Positions 63,630 to 64,000 of a DNA stretch of 64,000 nt are shown here, in pieces (position 1 is the stretch's first letter; each line of letters begins with the position of its first letter). The notes under the pieces are model-generated. The model was not told the origin of the DNA, did no database searches, and worked only from the letters and a program-made list of their open reading frames with translations. The DNA is taken from the NCBI RefSeq assembly GCF_000428765.1, contig NZ_AUAO01000003.1, positions 1 to 64,000 of the forward strand. The letters are read 5' to 3'. The position numbers were made by a program, and so were the translations under genes. The DNA is from Brevundimonas aveniformis DSM 17977 (lineage in GTDB: Bacteria > Pseudomonadota > Alphaproteobacteria > Caulobacterales > Caulobacteraceae).

Positions 63630-64000
63630 CTAGTTGGGGGACTGAGCCTCGCTCGAAACCCCTTCTGTGGTGGAGCCGGCGGGCTCCAGCGTCGGTTGGC
63701 CCGACGCCATCAGGGCCGTCGCGGCAACGGGGCTCAGCGTGTAGGAGCCCCCCGAATCGATGATGCACTGGGCGGTGTCCATCATCAGGTGCTGGCCCAG
63801 ACAGAAGATCTCCTCGTAGTGGGGGCGCGACGCGGCCAGACACTGAAGGATCATCAGGCGGGTGAAGTTCATGCAGTCGGCGCTGACCGGCTCATTCAGC
63901 AGGCTTTCGGTCAGGGGCCTGTTGTTTTCGCCCGCCTGGCCAAGGGCCGCCAGGGCCGCCAGGGCCAGACCGCGTACCACGGCCTGGGTGTAGGGTGGTG
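63630..64000 (-). CDS. Hypothetical protein, 5' end beyond the window
   Basis: The frame is open to the last base of the window, so only the C-terminal 123 residues or so are visible; GTG at 63980 is one internal start candidate. Sequence: an Ala/Leu helix ('LALAALAALGQAGENN'), then 'EPVSADCMNFTRLMILQCLA', 'FCLGQHLMMDTAQCIID' with four or five spaced cysteines, and a Ser/Thr/Pro-rich tail. The C-terminal half looks like a disulfide-containing or metal-binding helical domain. I do not recognise the family. It is upstream of rplY on the same strand. Confidence 0.65.
   Translation of the reverse strand, partial: PPYTQAVVRGLALAALAALGQAGENNRPLTESLLNEPVSADCMNFTRLMILQCLAASRPHYEEIFCLGQHLMMDTAQCIIDSGGSYTLSPVAATALMASGQPTLEPAGSTTEGVSSEAQSPN

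Overview
The window is about 66% GC, densely coded and has short intergenic gaps. Its gene content is that of an alphaproteobacterium of the Caulobacterales, most like Brevundimonas. This assignment rests on recognised proteins and gene order (hdaA-ppk1-ppx, guaB-rsmB-guaA, a tamA-tamB pair, bamB-der, CIRCE-controlled groESL, an arginine succinyltransferase operon); no search was run. No rRNA, CRISPR array, transposase or phage gene was seen. One tRNA, Lys(UUU), is present.

Layout. 1-3.7 kb: a VOC protein, a GNAT, S-formylglutathione hydrolase and a TPR-sulfotransferase. 3.8-7.2 kb: superoxide dismutase, two tandem secreted paralogues of unknown function and an exported isoaspartyl peptidase. 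7.2-9.4 kb: groES-groEL with a CIRCE operator, a candidate heat-shock promoter and a strong terminator. 9.5-12.6 kb: a secreted PPC-repeat metalloprotease and an enoyl-CoA hydratase. 12.6-18.5 kb (minus): the guanine nucleotide cluster guaB-MAPEG-rsmB-guaA-metallophosphatase. 18.6-23.3 kb: a tandem DUF2061 protein, a GST, an ArsC/Spx-like protein, then two consecutive cassettes of [small membrane protein - ECF sigma factor - membrane protein]. 23.3-27.2 kb: yfgM-like, bamB and der. 27.2-30 kb (minus): two RNA methyltransferases and a Ppx/GppA. 30-33.2 kb: hspQ, phenylalanine hydroxylase and a pair of secreted proteins with seven-residue repeats. 33.3-38.9 kb (minus): a GNAT, then astB, astD, astA and an M20 hydrolase. 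38.9-45 kb (minus): tamB and tamA. 45-50 kb: two paralogous lipoproteins, tRNA-Lys, a lipoprotein, and tgt and queA of queuosine synthesis. 49.4-54.3 kb (minus): ppx, ppk1 and hdaA. 54.4-56.25 kb: a foreign RHS island. 56.25-64 kb: a lipoprotein, a beta/gamma-crystallin-like protein, gatB, a FemAB-like/cupin pair, pth, rplY and a partial gene.

How the genes work together. Envelope biogenesis is a strong theme: YfgM-like, BamB, TamA, TamB, HspQ, GroESL and several small lipoproteins. Stress and nutrient signalling is the second: two ECF sigma modules, polyphosphate kinase with two exopolyphosphatase-like proteins, HdaA control of DnaA, and GMP synthesis. Arginine and phenylalanine catabolism supply carbon and nitrogen.

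The most unusual parts are (i) the duplicated three-gene sigma cassette at 20251-23233 and (ii) the RHS island. In the island a truncated RHS C-terminus carries a variable tip, a strongly AT-rich four-segment membrane protein follows as candidate immunity protein, and a more N-terminal RHS fragment comes last, so the RHS pieces lie in scrambled order. Other notable points are a Tgt enzyme lacking two of the three usual zinc cysteines and an arginine catabolic operon with an M20 hydrolase where AstE would be expected.
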